Program-made: the position numbers and the translations under genes | Shown here: piece by piece, positions 22,576 through 32,460 of the stretch | How the letters are laid out: every line of letters starts with the position of its first letter | How positions within the stretch are numbered: position 1 is the stretch's first letter | Notes under the pieces: generated by a model | Database searches by the model: none | Seen by the model: the letters and a program-made list of their open reading frames with translations, nothing else | What the model was told of the DNA's origin: nothing | Assembly: GCA_018268855.1 (NCBI GenBank) | Contig: JAFDVR010000002.1 | Coordinates: 1-64,000, forward strand | Direction: 5' to 3' | Source of the DNA: Acidobacteriota bacterium | GTDB lineage: Bacteria > Acidobacteriota > Terriglobia > Terriglobales > Acidobacteriaceae | Length of the DNA: 64,000 nt

Positions 22576-24807
22576 TTATCTATCCACTTCGACTAATGTG
22601 ATGTGGCTTCCTACGTTGCGCCGGTCTGTCATTAGGAGTTGCTGGGCTGTTGTGCTGACGGAGATGCCGGAGTAGATGGGCGGACGAGTTTCCATGGTGG
22701 CGATGCGGCTGGACTTTCGCGTTGCTGGATCGTATTGCGTGATAAATGGCGTTTTTTGGGATGCGTCGAGATAGTAGAGCCCTTGCGAAGTAAGTGCCCA
22801 ATATCCCCAGAAACCAGCCGCAGGTTGGGGCAGCACCTTTTCTTCGGCGCCGCCGTTGACGGGCATGCGCCAGATGCCGCTCTCTTCGGCACGCGCGTAG
22901 TAGAGCCATGCGCCGTCGGGTGATTCGGCAGCGATGATGGCTTCTCCTGCCGTTACTGGTTGCGGAGAGGAGCCGTCTGCATTCATCTTCCATATCTGCC
23001 AGCGGCCGCTGCGGTTAGAGCGGAAGTAAACACTTCGGCCGTTCGCGGACCAGCGCGGGAGGATGTCGTTGAAATCGCCTGAAGTGAGTTGTTTCGCTTC
23101 GCCGCCGGATGCCGCGATAACGAAGATGTGGGAATGGTCTTTCGGTCGGGAGTCGAACAGGATGCGATCACTTGTGGGCGACCAGGCGGGGCTGCCCGTG
23201 ATGGATCCAGACATGTGCGTCAACTGGTGGATTTCAGTTCCCTGGCTGTTTGCTATCCATATTTCCTGCTGGCCGGAGCGCCACGATTGAAAGGCAAAGT
23301 GTGTGCCATCGGGCGAGAAGGATGGCGCCGAATCCTGCAACGTGGAAGAGATGACCGGATTAAGTGTATGTTCGTTTCCACGCAGCGCGATGCCGGAGAT
23401 GCTCCAGAGCGCGGAACTCTGCGTGTAAGCGAGCCGTTTTCCTGAGCGGTCCATCGCCGGTTGATAGGCATCTTCTACCCCTACGGGCAGACGCGACGGT
23501 TCGCCGCCCGAGATGCCGACCTTCCAAAGCGCAAACTTTCCGCCCCGATCGGAGGAGAAGATGACGGAATTGCTGTCACTGCTCCATGTAATTGAATCGA
23601 TATCGCGGGCATCGTTCGTAAGTTTCCGCGGCTGGCTGCCGGATGCCGGGAGCAGATAGATGTCGCGCACCGCACTCTCGCTGGCGCGGATGAAGGCAAC
23701 GAACCGTCCGTCGGGCGACCATGCCGGATCCATGTCGCCCTCCCATCCTGGTGGAGGGGAAGTCATGGGAGCGGCGCTGAGAGAATCGAGTTTGAGACGG
23801 TAAATAGAGGAGGCCGCCTGACCGGGGTAGTGGTCTGCAAAGAGGAGTTCTTTTCCATCAGGCGACCAGCTTAGGGCGTTCTGGTCCCAGTGAACGGTGT
23901 CCTGCGGTATGAAGATGCGGCGGGGTTCAGCGTTTCCGGTGGCAGAGGCAAGATAGATGCCGAGGCCGGAATCGGTATGCGCCAGAAAGGCGATCTGCTT
24001 TCCGTCGGGCGACCATACCGGACTCCACTCCGTCGTGTTTGCCTGATGATTGGAGACGAGTGGAAGGGCCGTCTCGCTGCCGACTCCCTGTATATAGATA
24101 CGGCTGCCTTCGCCACGCTCTGGCCTTGCGACATACGCCAGCCGGTTGCCGTCAGGCGAGAAGGAAGCCTGCGCCTGCTCTCCTGCGGTGGAGGCAAATG
24201 CGATGGTGCGGAAACTGGGTGTCTGCTGACTCTGTAAATGGGCGTGCCACTCAAAGATCAGAATGGCCGCACAGAGAACAACCGCAATCCCCGCGGTGAG
24301 AGTCATCCAGAGAGTGCGGCGATTTGCCGCCGGAGCCGCATGTCCATGGGCCGGATGGGTAGGAGGCGTTTGTAGAGAAGTGTTTTGCTGAGAGGTATCC
24401 TCTTCCAGTGCCGCTGCTGGTTGGCCGCCTGTTCCGTTTCGTAGGGCGTCTTGTTTGTCACCGGAAGGAGGCGCCGGAGCGTCTTCCACGGGTGGCCGCA
24501 CGGCGGCGAGGAGCCGGTATCCAGCTTTAGGCACTGTCTGAATAAATCTTGGCGATTGGGGATTGTCCTCCATCACGCGGCGGAGGACAGAGATACACCG
24601 GGTGAGTACGTCGTCGCTCACGAAGGTGTCCGGCCAGATGTGGTGGATGATCTCTTCTTTGGAGAGCACCTTTTGGGGATGCTCTGCGAGATGGACCAGC
24701 ACCCGCATCACTTTCGGCTCCACGTGGTGCGACTTTCCGTGTGCTGTCAGCGAGTTGAGCTCGGGTTCTATCAACCATTCTTCGAGCCGGAAGGGTGCGT
24801 TTGTCAC
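22576..24807 (-). CDS. Winged-helix regulator with transmembrane segment and PD40 beta-propeller
   Basis: A 743-residue membrane-tethered regulator. Residues about 5-105 form an OmpR/CadC-type winged helix (VEPKVMRVLVHLAEHPQ, HHIWPDTFVSDDVLTRCISV, KAGYRLL). A Pro/Thr/Gln-rich linker leads to one transmembrane helix at about 166-186 (AGIAVVLCAAILIF). The periplasmic remainder has about ten TolB-type PD40 repeats, each with a variant of SPDGKQIAF or SPDGRFVAF. This design, with cytoplasmic DNA binding and an outside propeller sensor, is common in Acidobacteriota and has few tested members. The gene is divergent from the second TonB receptor with 184 bases between starts, so it probably senses the polysaccharide or its fragments and controls the receptor-GH30-GH3 genes. 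Confidence 0.88.
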   Translation of the reverse strand: MTNAPFRLEEWLIEPELNSLTAHGKSHHVEPKVMRVLVHLAEHPQKVLSKEEIIHHIWPDTFVSDDVLTRCISVLRRVMEDNPQSPRFIQTVPKAGYRLLAAVRPPVEDAPAPPSGDKQDALRNGTGGQPAAALEEDTSQQNTSLQTPPTHPAHGHAAPAANRRTLWMTLTAGIAVVLCAAILIFEWHAHLQSQQTPSFRTIAFASTAGEQAQASFSPDGNRLAYVARPERGEGSRIYIQGVGSETALPLVSNHQANTTEWSPVWSPDGKQIAFLAHTDSGLGIYLASATGNAEPRRIFIPQDTVHWDQNALSWSPDGKELLFADHYPGQAASSIYRLKLDSLSAAPMTSPPPGWEGDMDPAWSPDGRFVAFIRASESAVRDIYLLPASGSQPRKLTNDARDIDSITWSSDSNSVIFSSDRGGKFALWKVGISGGEPSRLPVGVEDAYQPAMDRSGKRLAYTQSSALWSISGIALRGNEHTLNPVISSTLQDSAPSFSPDGTHFAFQSWRSGQQEIWIANSQGTEIHQLTHMSGSITGSPAWSPTSDRILFDSRPKDHSHIFVIAASGGEAKQLTSGDFNDILPRWSANGRSVYFRSNRSGRWQIWKMNADGSSPQPVTAGEAIIAAESPDGAWLYYARAEESGIWRMPVNGGAEEKVLPQPAAGFWGYWALTSQGLYYLDASQKTPFITQYDPATRKSSRIATMETRPPIYSGISVSTTAQQLLMTDRRNVGSHITLVEVDR

Positions 24808-24991
24808 GATTTCCTAGTATAGCGGCATCGTTGCCCAAGTGAGATATGCAGAAAACAAACGATTTATTCTCCCTCAGAAAAACCTCATGCTTTCCTCCAG
24901 CAAAAAACAGGACTATTGCAGCAAGGGAGGGCTACCTTGCGTGCGTATTGAAAACCTACATCGTAGGATTCATTCAAGGAAGGCCATTTTG

Positions 24992-27900
24992 ATGCCAAAG
25001 TTAGCACGGATTGCACGAAATACAGCAGCCTCATGGCAGTATTTGAGGCAAATAACGCTTCTGCTTTTGTTCTCACTTCTCCTTCTGCCCTCAGCACAAG
25101 CGCAGGTAACCTCCGGATCGATCTTTGGAACGGTGGCAGACCCCACCGGGGCGGTGATTCCAGGAGCAACGGTGCGGGCCCGAACGGCAGCAACCGGCAT
25201 AGACCGCACGGTAAAGAGCACTGGTAACGGTACCTTCTCCATCACAAATCTGCCCGCAGGCACCTATCACCTGACAGTGACGGCACCCAACTTTCAGACG
25301 GTGGATAAAGAGGGCGTGATCCTGAGCACGGCGGACAAGCTGAACGCCGGCATCATTTCTCTGCCGGTCGGTGCCGAATCGGCGACCGTGACGGTGCAGG
25401 CGGACAAGGGCGAGTTGCAGATTCAGGCGAACTCGGGTGAGCGCTCGGATTTGATTACCGGCAAGCAGATTAATGACATCGCGCTAAACGGCCGCAATGT
25501 GCTGGATCTTCTCCGTGTGATTCCCGGCATATCGGGTGTAGGCAGCTTCGGAAAATCCGGCACGGGTGGCCTGACGAACTACAACGTGAATGGAACCCGC
25601 AATAATCAGCACGAGTTCACTATCGATGGTTCCTCGAATGTCGATACTGGCGATAATGGCGGTACCCAGGTGACGCTCAACACCGATGCCATTGCTGAAG
25701 TGAAGGTGTTGACCTCTAATTATCAGGCAGAGTTCGGAAAAGCCGGCGGCGGCTCTATCATTGCCACCTCCCGCGGTGGTACCAATAACATCCACGGGAA
25801 CCTGCATTTGTTCCATCGCAACGAAGGTATGAATGCGAATACATGGATCAACAACAATACCAACAAGCCAAAGCAGATCTATCGTTACAACACCTTCGGC
25901 GGTCAGATCGGCGGTCCTATCAAGAGAGACAAACTCTTTTTCTTCTATTCGAATGAGTTCTATCGGCAGCTTGTTCCAGGCACGGTCGCTCAATTCCGCA
26001 CGCCGACAGCTCTGGAGCGTACAGGAGATTTCTCTCAAAGCAAAGACAGCACCGGCAAACTCCTTACTCTCTACGACCCGGTAACTCACCAGCCGATTCC
26101 TGGAAACAAAATCAACCCTGCCACGCTGACTGCGGCACAGCAGGATGTCTTCAATAACATTCAGAAGATTCTGAATCTCTATCCTTTACCGAACGTCACT
26201 ACCGATCCGACCTACAATAGTCAGACCCCGCTTTCGTATCGCAAACCGCGAACAGAGTTTGTCGGCCGCGTGGATTACCAAATCACACCGACGGAGCGCA
26301 TGTTCGCGCGGTACATCAAAAACCTGGATTCAACGACCGGACCGATGAATTCTTTCGGCCTGCCCTGCAATGGCTCGCTGCAGATTCCCGGTGGATGCCG
26401 CAACACGCAGCCGGGTTGGAATCTCTCCGTCAACCTGACCAGCACGCTTACCGACCATATCCTAAATGAAGCGACATTAGGTCTGAGTGCATATCGCTCG
26501 CTCACCGAGGGCGTCAATGGCAACATCTCCGTTGGCAAGAACAACATCAATCTTCCTCTGTTGTTTCCCGTCACTGCAGATACCTCTATTCCGGATTTTT
26601 CCTTTAGCGGAAATGGTCAAAAGTATCCGAGTTCGTACTTTGGAGCGACGCCGTGGTTCCAGGCAAACACCTCCATTGATGCGCACGACAACTTAACGTG
26701 GTCCAAAGGCAGCCACACTTTGAAGTTCGGTGTGTTTTTCCAGCGCGCGCGTAAGGACCAGATCGCGTGGGGCAACTCCAATAGCCAGTTCAGCTTCAAC
26801 AATTGCGCAACAGGCGATGGCGGCTGCAGCGCGGCCTCCGGCTCTCCGTTTGCGAGCGCCTTGCTAGGCAGTTTTAAATCATTCACGCAATCCAGTTCGC
26901 GTCCGACGGGATACTTCCGTTATAGCCAGCTTGAGTTCTACGCGCAGGACACGTATCGCGTGTCCCCACGGCTAACGATCGATTATGGCATGCGCTTTAG
27001 CTGGATTCCGCCGCAGTACGATGCGCGCAACCAGATTGCGCTCTTCACACCCTCCGCATATAACCCGGCAACAGCCGTCAAGATCGATGCTTCGGGCAAC
27101 ATCATTCCGAACAGCGGTGACCGTCTGGACGGCATGACGTATACGGCGAACAATACGCTGCCCAAGGGCGGATGGGAGGACCGTCACCTGATGTATGAAC
27201 CACGTCTCGGTTTCTCCTACGATATCTTCGGAGATCGCAAGGGAACGTTGCGCGGCGGCTTCGGCATCTCGCATGACCGTGAGATGGGCAACCTTGTCTT
27301 CAATACAGTGTTCGGTAATCCGGCACTCGTGACTGCGCCCAGCATCAGCAATGGCAGCATCGCAGATATCCCATCGGCAGCGCAGAACAACAGCGGCGTG
27401 TTGAATGGTATCTATGGCGCGGATGCTAGCGGCAAGGTGCCCACGGTATACAGCTACAGCCTTGGCGTGCAGCGGGAGATTGCTGCCGGCTTCACACTGG
27501 ATGTCGCTTACGTCGGCACCCAGAGCCGTCACCTGGTGACAGCGCGGGATATCAATACCATTCCTTATGGAACCACCTTCACCCGTGCTGCGCAGAACCC
27601 GGCGAACTTTGCCGGTGGCGTGGTGCCGCTTGTCGAACCGAACCTTCCGCCGGAGTACGCGGCTGCAGGGTACTCCTTCAGCGGACGGTATGCCTATCCG
27701 CAGAACTATCTGTCTCCTTACAAAGGTTATGGCCAGATGGAGTACTACAAGTTCGATGGCAATACCAATTACAACTCGCTGCAGGTTTCTGTGCAGCGCC
27801 GGTTCAGCCGTGGTTTGACGATGGGTGCAGTCTATACATGGTCCAAGACAATGGGTATCGCCAGCGCGGATGAGGATTTTGTCGATCCGTTCGACCCTCG

Positions 27901-28522
27901 CAAATACAGCTATCGTGTGCTGGATTACGATCGTCCCCATGTTGCGGCTATCAACTATGTCTATGACCTGCCGAACTTCACGCGACACTTTGGCGGCCCA
28001 CACTGGTTGAGCTACATCACGGATAACTTCCAGCTTTCCGGCCTTGCCAATTTCATGAGCGGTGTCCCGGTAAGAACATCGTCGTTCCAGCCTGCGAACC
28101 AGTTCAATGGCGGATCCCAGTACAGCAAGGTGGCACCAATATATGTCGGTGTCGATGAAGTGGGTAATGTCATACTTCCGAAACTTGGTGAACCTTACAT
28201 TGGCACATCCAACCGATTGCGTCAGGGTGCGATGAAGACGTGGGACATGTCCCTGTTCAAGAACTTCCCAATTGGTGAATCGTCTAAGGGACGCTCCATC
28301 CAGCTTCGTGGAGAGTTCTTCAACATTCTCAATATGGCTAACTTTACGTCGCGCAACTATGGTGTGTCGTATACATTGCCGTCGTATAACACCACTACCG
28401 GCAAGTACACGGCGTACTCGGCAGTCAAGAACGCTGCGTGGAATCAGCCTACCGGATCGTTTTCTCCGGCTGGAGCAGGTGGGCCGCGTGTGATCCAGTT
28501 GGCCGCCAAGATCTACTTCTAA
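24992..28522 (+). CDS. TonB-dependent receptor with carboxypeptidase-regulatory-like domain
   Basis: The 1176-residue receptor starts at the ATG behind AAGGAAGG. Fifty-one upstream codons are open but look non-coding. A signal peptide ends near PSAQAQ (about residue 37). The carboxypeptidase-regulatory domain is at about 40-125 (GSIFGTVADPTGAVIPGATV), and the plug has IALNGRNVLDLL, NVNGTRNNQHEFTIDGS and GGGSIIATSRGGTN. A large barrel ends in IQLAAKIYF with a terminal Phe. It is 70 residues longer than the receptor at 12053 and only distantly similar, so a different ligand is likely. With the following GH30 and GH3 genes it forms a SusD-less utilisation locus for a beta-glucan or glucoside. 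Confidence 0.92.
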   Translation: MPKLARIARNTAASWQYLRQITLLLLFSLLLLPSAQAQVTSGSIFGTVADPTGAVIPGATVRARTAATGIDRTVKSTGNGTFSITNLPAGTYHLTVTAPNFQTVDKEGVILSTADKLNAGIISLPVGAESATVTVQADKGELQIQANSGERSDLITGKQINDIALNGRNVLDLLRVIPGISGVGSFGKSGTGGLTNYNVNGTRNNQHEFTIDGSSNVDTGDNGGTQVTLNTDAIAEVKVLTSNYQAEFGKAGGGSIIATSRGGTNNIHGNLHLFHRNEGMNANTWINNNTNKPKQIYRYNTFGGQIGGPIKRDKLFFFYSNEFYRQLVPGTVAQFRTPTALERTGDFSQSKDSTGKLLTLYDPVTHQPIPGNKINPATLTAAQQDVFNNIQKILNLYPLPNVTTDPTYNSQTPLSYRKPRTEFVGRVDYQITPTERMFARYIKNLDSTTGPMNSFGLPCNGSLQIPGGCRNTQPGWNLSVNLTSTLTDHILNEATLGLSAYRSLTEGVNGNISVGKNNINLPLLFPVTADTSIPDFSFSGNGQKYPSSYFGATPWFQANTSIDAHDNLTWSKGSHTLKFGVFFQRARKDQIAWGNSNSQFSFNNCATGDGGCSAASGSPFASALLGSFKSFTQSSSRPTGYFRYSQLEFYAQDTYRVSPRLTIDYGMRFSWIPPQYDARNQIALFTPSAYNPATAVKIDASGNIIPNSGDRLDGMTYTANNTLPKGGWEDRHLMYEPRLGFSYDIFGDRKGTLRGGFGISHDREMGNLVFNTVFGNPALVTAPSISNGSIADIPSAAQNNSGVLNGIYGADASGKVPTVYSYSLGVQREIAAGFTLDVAYVGTQSRHLVTARDINTIPYGTTFTRAAQNPANFAGGVVPLVEPNLPPEYAAAGYSFSGRYAYPQNYLSPYKGYGQMEYYKFDGNTNYNSLQVSVQRRFSRGLTMGAVYTWSKTMGIASADEDFVDPFDPRKYSYRVLDYDRPHVAAINYVYDLPNFTRHFGGPHWLSYITDNFQLSGLANFMSGVPVRTSSFQPANQFNGGSQYSKVAPIYVGVDEVGNVILPKLGEPYIGTSNRLRQGAMKTWDMSLFKNFPIGESSKGRSIQLRGEFFNILNMANFTSRNYGVSYTLPSYNTTTGKYTAYSAVKNAAWNQPTGSFSPAGAGGPRVIQLAAKIYF

Positions 28523-28544
28523 ACTCAAACCGATACAACAAGCA

Positions 28545-28579
28545 CGGCGAGGATGGGCAACATCACTCCATCCTCGCCG
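28545..28579 (+). terminator. Terminator-like hairpin after the second TonB receptor
   Basis: A perfect 12-bp stem, CGGCGAGGATGG (28545-28556) and CCATCCTCGCCG (28568-28579), has an 11-base loop and is followed by AAAACTTCTCTCT. The T-tract is weak, so partial readthrough into the GH30 gene is possible. Confidence 0.65.
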
Positions 28580-28632
28580 AAAACTTCTCTCTGTCGTGTG
28601 GATAGAGATTTTCTGGTTTCCGGTCCCTTTCA

Positions 28633-30048
28633 ATGAAATTGTTTTGCCACTCTGTATGCGCGTTCGTTGCGTCGGTCCTTGTGTTCCCCTCGTGCTTCGC
28701 TCAGAAGGTGACGGTGCATCCTGTCAGTCCCGATAACGCTCTGAACCCGCTGCCTGCACAACATCTCTCGTTCGGGAAGTTGAAGCCGTCTGTGCAGGTG
28801 GGAACCATCATCCACGTGGATGATAAGCAGCGATTTCAAACGATGGATGGCTTTGGCGCTTCGCTGACAGATTCTTCGGCATGGTTGCTGGAGACGCAGC
28901 TTTCACCCGCGTTGCGCAAGGAGACGATGCGGGCTCTCTTCGATCCGGAGCATGGCGCGGGTTTGAGCTTTCTGCGCCAGCCGCTCGGCGCAAGCGATCT
29001 GTCGCTCACGCATTACAGCTACGACGATATGCCTGCCGGTAAGACGGATGCCGGAGTGACTAAATTTTCTATCGCGCATGATGAGACATACATTTTGCCT
29101 GCCCTGCGCGAGGCGTTGCGTCTCAATCCAAAGATCACCGTGATGGCGACGCCGTGGAGCCCGCCAGGATGGATGAAGACGAGCGACTCCATGAACGGAG
29201 GATCACTGCGCGAAGATGCGATGGCAGAATTTGCGACTTATCTCGTGAAATCTGTTCACGCATATGGAAAGGCGGGTGTGCCGATCGTCTATCTTTCCGT
29301 GCAGAACGAGCCTCTGTATGAGACGAAGGACTATCCCGGCATGCTGATGCGTGCGGACCAGCAGAAGCATTTTATCGGCGAGTATCTTGGCCCTGCGCTT
29401 GATAAAGCTGCGCTGCACCCAAAGCTGCTCGCCTACGACCACAACTGGGACCATCCTGAATATCCGCTTGAGGTGTTGTCGTACGCACCCGCCGCGAAGT
29501 ATCTCTCCGGCACCGCGTTTCATTGCTACGGCGGGCGCGCCTCCGCGCAGGACCAGGTGCATGATGCTTATCCGCAGCTTGGGTTGTGGATGACGGAGTG
29601 CTCCGGTGGTACGTGGCAAAAGGACAACCTTCTTGCCGCTACATCGCGGCTGATTCTTGAGAGCACCCAGCATTGGGCGAAGTCCGTTGTGCTGTGGGGC
29701 ATTGCTCTTGATACGGAACATGGTCCACATCTGGGTGGCTGCGGAACATGCCGTGGTCTTGTGGAAATTGACCGTACGCGGGACCCGCACACCGTAAAGT
29801 ACACCATCGATTTCTATGCCATGCAGGCGGCGAGCAAGTACGTGCGTCCTGGCGCGGTGCGCATTGCGTCGACGGATTTTGGCCGCCAAGGTTTGCAGAC
29901 CGCAGCCTTTCAAAACAAGGACGGTTCTATCGCTCTACTGGTCCTGAACAATGCGGAGCATGCGGAGAAGTGGATGCTGGAATGGAAGGGCCATTTTGTG
30001 GCTGCTGAAATTCCTGCCGGATCGCTGGCGACGTATGTATGGAAGTGA
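28633..30048 (+). CDS. GH30-family glycoside hydrolase (glucosylceramidase/endo-beta-1,6-glucanase group)
   Basis: A 471-residue secreted enzyme with signal peptide cleavage near SCFAQK (about residue 24). The barrel begins FQTMDGFGASLTDSSA. The acid/base is Glu226 in SVQNEP and the nucleophile is Glu322 in WMTECSGG, the standard GH30 pair. TPWSPPGWMKT is also a strong family signature. A small beta-sandwich ends the protein. GH30 enzymes of this part of the family hydrolyse glucosylceramide or beta-1,6-glucan with retention of configuration. Pairing with GH3 and a TonB receptor favours a glucan, possibly from fungal cell walls. No clear ribosome site precedes the ATG. Confidence 0.9.
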   Translation: MKLFCHSVCAFVASVLVFPSCFAQKVTVHPVSPDNALNPLPAQHLSFGKLKPSVQVGTIIHVDDKQRFQTMDGFGASLTDSSAWLLETQLSPALRKETMRALFDPEHGAGLSFLRQPLGASDLSLTHYSYDDMPAGKTDAGVTKFSIAHDETYILPALREALRLNPKITVMATPWSPPGWMKTSDSMNGGSLREDAMAEFATYLVKSVHAYGKAGVPIVYLSVQNEPLYETKDYPGMLMRADQQKHFIGEYLGPALDKAALHPKLLAYDHNWDHPEYPLEVLSYAPAAKYLSGTAFHCYGGRASAQDQVHDAYPQLGLWMTECSGGTWQKDNLLAATSRLILESTQHWAKSVVLWGIALDTEHGPHLGGCGTCRGLVEIDRTRDPHTVKYTIDFYAMQAASKYVRPGAVRIASTDFGRQGLQTAAFQNKDGSIALLVLNNAEHAEKWMLEWKGHFVAAEIPAGSLATYVWK

Positions 30049-30094
30049 TGAACGGCGATTGCTATTTAGAAGAAATGAACTCTGAGGAGAGTCG

Positions 30095-32389
30095 ATGCAA
30101 TTCAAAACCGCAGTGCTTGCTTCGGCAGTGACGATATCTATGCTGAGTTCATGTCTTGAGCCAATCCTCGCGCAGAACACCCATCGGGCGAAGGTCGTCT
30201 CTTCGCAGGACGAGGCGGCCCGCTTTGTGGAGCATCTTTTCGCGCGCATGACATTGCAGGAGAAGCTCGGTCAGATGAGCCAGCTTGCGATGAACGACTA
30301 CGAAGCGCCTGTCGCGGAAGAGCGCATTCGCAATGGACAGGTAGGCTCTTTGTTGTTTGTCACCGATCCGGAGAAGATCAATCACCTGCAGCGCATCGCT
30401 GTGGAGCAGTCGCGTTTGCACATTCCGCTGATCATTGGCTTCGACGTGGTGCATGGCTTCCGCACCATTTATCCCATTCCGCTGGCTATCGCTTCTTCGT
30501 GGGACCCGCAACTTGCAGAGCATGTGCAGAGCATGGCTGCTCGTGAAGCGCGGTCGGTCGGTGTGCACTGGGCGTTTGCGCCGATGGTGGACATTGCGCG
30601 CGATGCGCGATGGGGCCGCATTATGGAAGGCGCTGGCGAAGATCCTTATCTCGGTTCCCGCATGGCTGAGGCACAGGTGCGCGGCTTTCAAGGGGAAGAT
30701 CTCTCGTCGCCCGATCACATTATGGCGTGCGTGAAGCACTTTGCTGGATATGGTGCGGCGGTGGGTGGCCGTGATTACGATTCAGCGGACATCTCTGACG
30801 AGCAACTCTATAACGTGTATCTGCCGCCGTACCATGCGGCGATCAATGCAGGCGCCGGTTCCGTAATGAGCGCCTACATGGACTTGAACGGTGTTCCGGC
30901 CACAGGCAATAAGTTTCTGCTTACAGATGTGTTGCGTAAGCAGTGGCACTTCAATGGGTTCGTTGTGAGCGATTGGGGATCGATACGAAGCCTGACCACT
31001 CATGGGTTTGCCACTGACGATCAGGATGCCGCCGTGCGGGCCGTCAATGCGGGCGTGGATATGGAGATGACCAGCCATGTATATCGCGATCATCTTGCCG
31101 AGGCTGTGAAAGAAGGCAAGGTGCAGCAGTCCACCATCGATCAGGCTGTCCGGCTCATTCTTCAAGCGAAGTACAAACTTGGTTTGTTCAAACACCCTTA
31201 TGTCGATGTGGCGCGTTCGCGCCGAGAGATCGGCTCCGTCGAACAGCATAAGGCAGCGCGTGCTGCCGCCACGCAAACGGCGGTGCTGCTCCGTAATGAA
31301 GGCAATCTTCTGCCGTTGAAAAATGATCTCGGCTCCATTGCTCTCATCGGTCCACTGATTGACAGCAAGCCAGACACGCTGGGCTCATGGAGCCTTGCCG
31401 GTGATGTTGGCGCGACCGTCACGATACTGGATGGACTGCGCAACCGTCTGCCGTCCAGCACAAAGATCCTCAGCACCAAAGGCGTAGAGATCGACCGCGT
31501 TCAGCCCTCTATCTTCGACGCGCAGTTCCCCAGCCCGAAGCCGCAGATGAAGACGGCGGAGGAACGCAAGGCAGAGTTCGAGCATGCCATCGATCTGGTG
31601 AAGCAGGCCGATGTTGCTGTATTGGTGCTTGGGGAAGCCCAGAATATGAATGGCGAGCGCGCTTCGCGTTCGTCGCTTGCTCTTCCTGGTGAACAGCGGC
31701 AACTGCTTGAGGCTGCCGTGGCTACGGGCAAACCGGTTGTCCTGCTGTTGATGACCGGACGCCCGCTGGATATCACCTGGGCATCGCAGCATGTACCCGC
31801 CATTCTCAATCTTTGGTATCCGGGAACGGAAGGGGGCAATGCTGCCGCCGATCTGCTCTTCGGAGATGCAAATCCAGGCGGCAAGCTCCCCGTGACGTGG
31901 CCAAGAAATGTGGGGCAACTCCCGATCTTTTATGCAAGGAACCTTACACAGATTCCTGAACACCCTGAAACGCGCTACTGGGACGGCTCCAGCGCGCCGC
32001 TTTATCCATTCGGATATGGCTTGAGTTACGCCAGCTTTCGTTTCGGCAAGCTCGCATTGAGCAAGGATGTCGTGCGGGCAGGTGCATCCCTGACCGCTGC
32101 CGTGGAAGTGGAAAACGTCTCCGATCGTGATGGCGACGAAGTCATGCAGTTGTATACGCATCAGCGGGCAGGCAGCGCGTCACGCCCGGTACGAGAATTA
32201 AAGGCTTTCCAGAGGATTCATTTGAAAGTCCACGAGAAGCAGACAGTAAAGCTTACGCTGGATACGAATGAGCTTCGCTTCTGGAGCACGCAGACACATG
32301 CGGAAGCGATTGAGCCGGGCACCTTTGATCTCTGGATAGGAAATAGTTCGGAAGCCACGGACCATGCCAGTTTCCGTGTTGAGCCGTAG
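30095..32389 (+). CDS. GH3-family beta-glucosidase (BglX-like)
   Basis: A 764-residue periplasmic enzyme with signal peptide ending near ILAQN (about residue 27). The first domain is a TIM barrel (EKLGQMSQ, GFDVVHGFRTI, KHFAGYG) with the nucleophile Asp293 in FVVSDWGS. The second alpha/beta domain (about 390-600) carries GEAQNMNGERASR near the acid/base region. A C-terminal fibronectin-type domain (about 660-755) has VENVSDRDGDEVMQLY. These are BglX features: the enzyme releases glucose from the non-reducing ends of beta-glucosides. A GAGGAGAG ribosome site and a 46-base gap to GH30 suggest one operon. It would finish digestion of GH30 products in the periplasm. Confidence 0.92.
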   Translation: MQFKTAVLASAVTISMLSSCLEPILAQNTHRAKVVSSQDEAARFVEHLFARMTLQEKLGQMSQLAMNDYEAPVAEERIRNGQVGSLLFVTDPEKINHLQRIAVEQSRLHIPLIIGFDVVHGFRTIYPIPLAIASSWDPQLAEHVQSMAAREARSVGVHWAFAPMVDIARDARWGRIMEGAGEDPYLGSRMAEAQVRGFQGEDLSSPDHIMACVKHFAGYGAAVGGRDYDSADISDEQLYNVYLPPYHAAINAGAGSVMSAYMDLNGVPATGNKFLLTDVLRKQWHFNGFVVSDWGSIRSLTTHGFATDDQDAAVRAVNAGVDMEMTSHVYRDHLAEAVKEGKVQQSTIDQAVRLILQAKYKLGLFKHPYVDVARSRREIGSVEQHKAARAAATQTAVLLRNEGNLLPLKNDLGSIALIGPLIDSKPDTLGSWSLAGDVGATVTILDGLRNRLPSSTKILSTKGVEIDRVQPSIFDAQFPSPKPQMKTAEERKAEFEHAIDLVKQADVAVLVLGEAQNMNGERASRSSLALPGEQRQLLEAAVATGKPVVLLLMTGRPLDITWASQHVPAILNLWYPGTEGGNAAADLLFGDANPGGKLPVTWPRNVGQLPIFYARNLTQIPEHPETRYWDGSSAPLYPFGYGLSYASFRFGKLALSKDVVRAGASLTAAVEVENVSDRDGDEVMQLYTHQRAGSASRPVRELKAFQRIHLKVHEKQTVKLTLDTNELRFWSTQTHAEAIEPGTFDLWIGNSSEATDHASFRVEP

Positions 32390-32411
32390 ATTGAGTACGC
32401 GACAGATTGCG

Positions 32412-32423
32412 CCACGTACGTGG
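32412..32423. promoter_or_regulatory. Perfect 12-bp palindrome upstream of the giant-gene promoter
   Basis: CCACGTACGTGG is self-complementary and ends 6 bases before the -35 box at 32430. An activator or repressor site is plausible. No second copy was noticed. Confidence 0.35.
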
Positions 32424-32429
32424 TTCTGT

Positions 32430-32460
32430 TTGACAGCGTCGCAAGAACGGGTGCTATGCT
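32430..32460 (+). promoter_or_regulatory. Sigma-70-type promoter of the giant three-gene operon
   Basis: TTGACA (32430-32435) matches the -35 consensus. TATGCT (32455-32460) is a good -10 with an upstream TG, an extended -10. The spacer of 19 is long, but the TG may compensate. A transcript would have a leader of about 150 bases. Confidence 0.55.

Noticed and set aside
27000..28500. Antisense frame of about 550 codons over the second TonB receptor
   Set aside because: Shadow of the receptor; Arg/His/Cys-rich, no plausible start or family.
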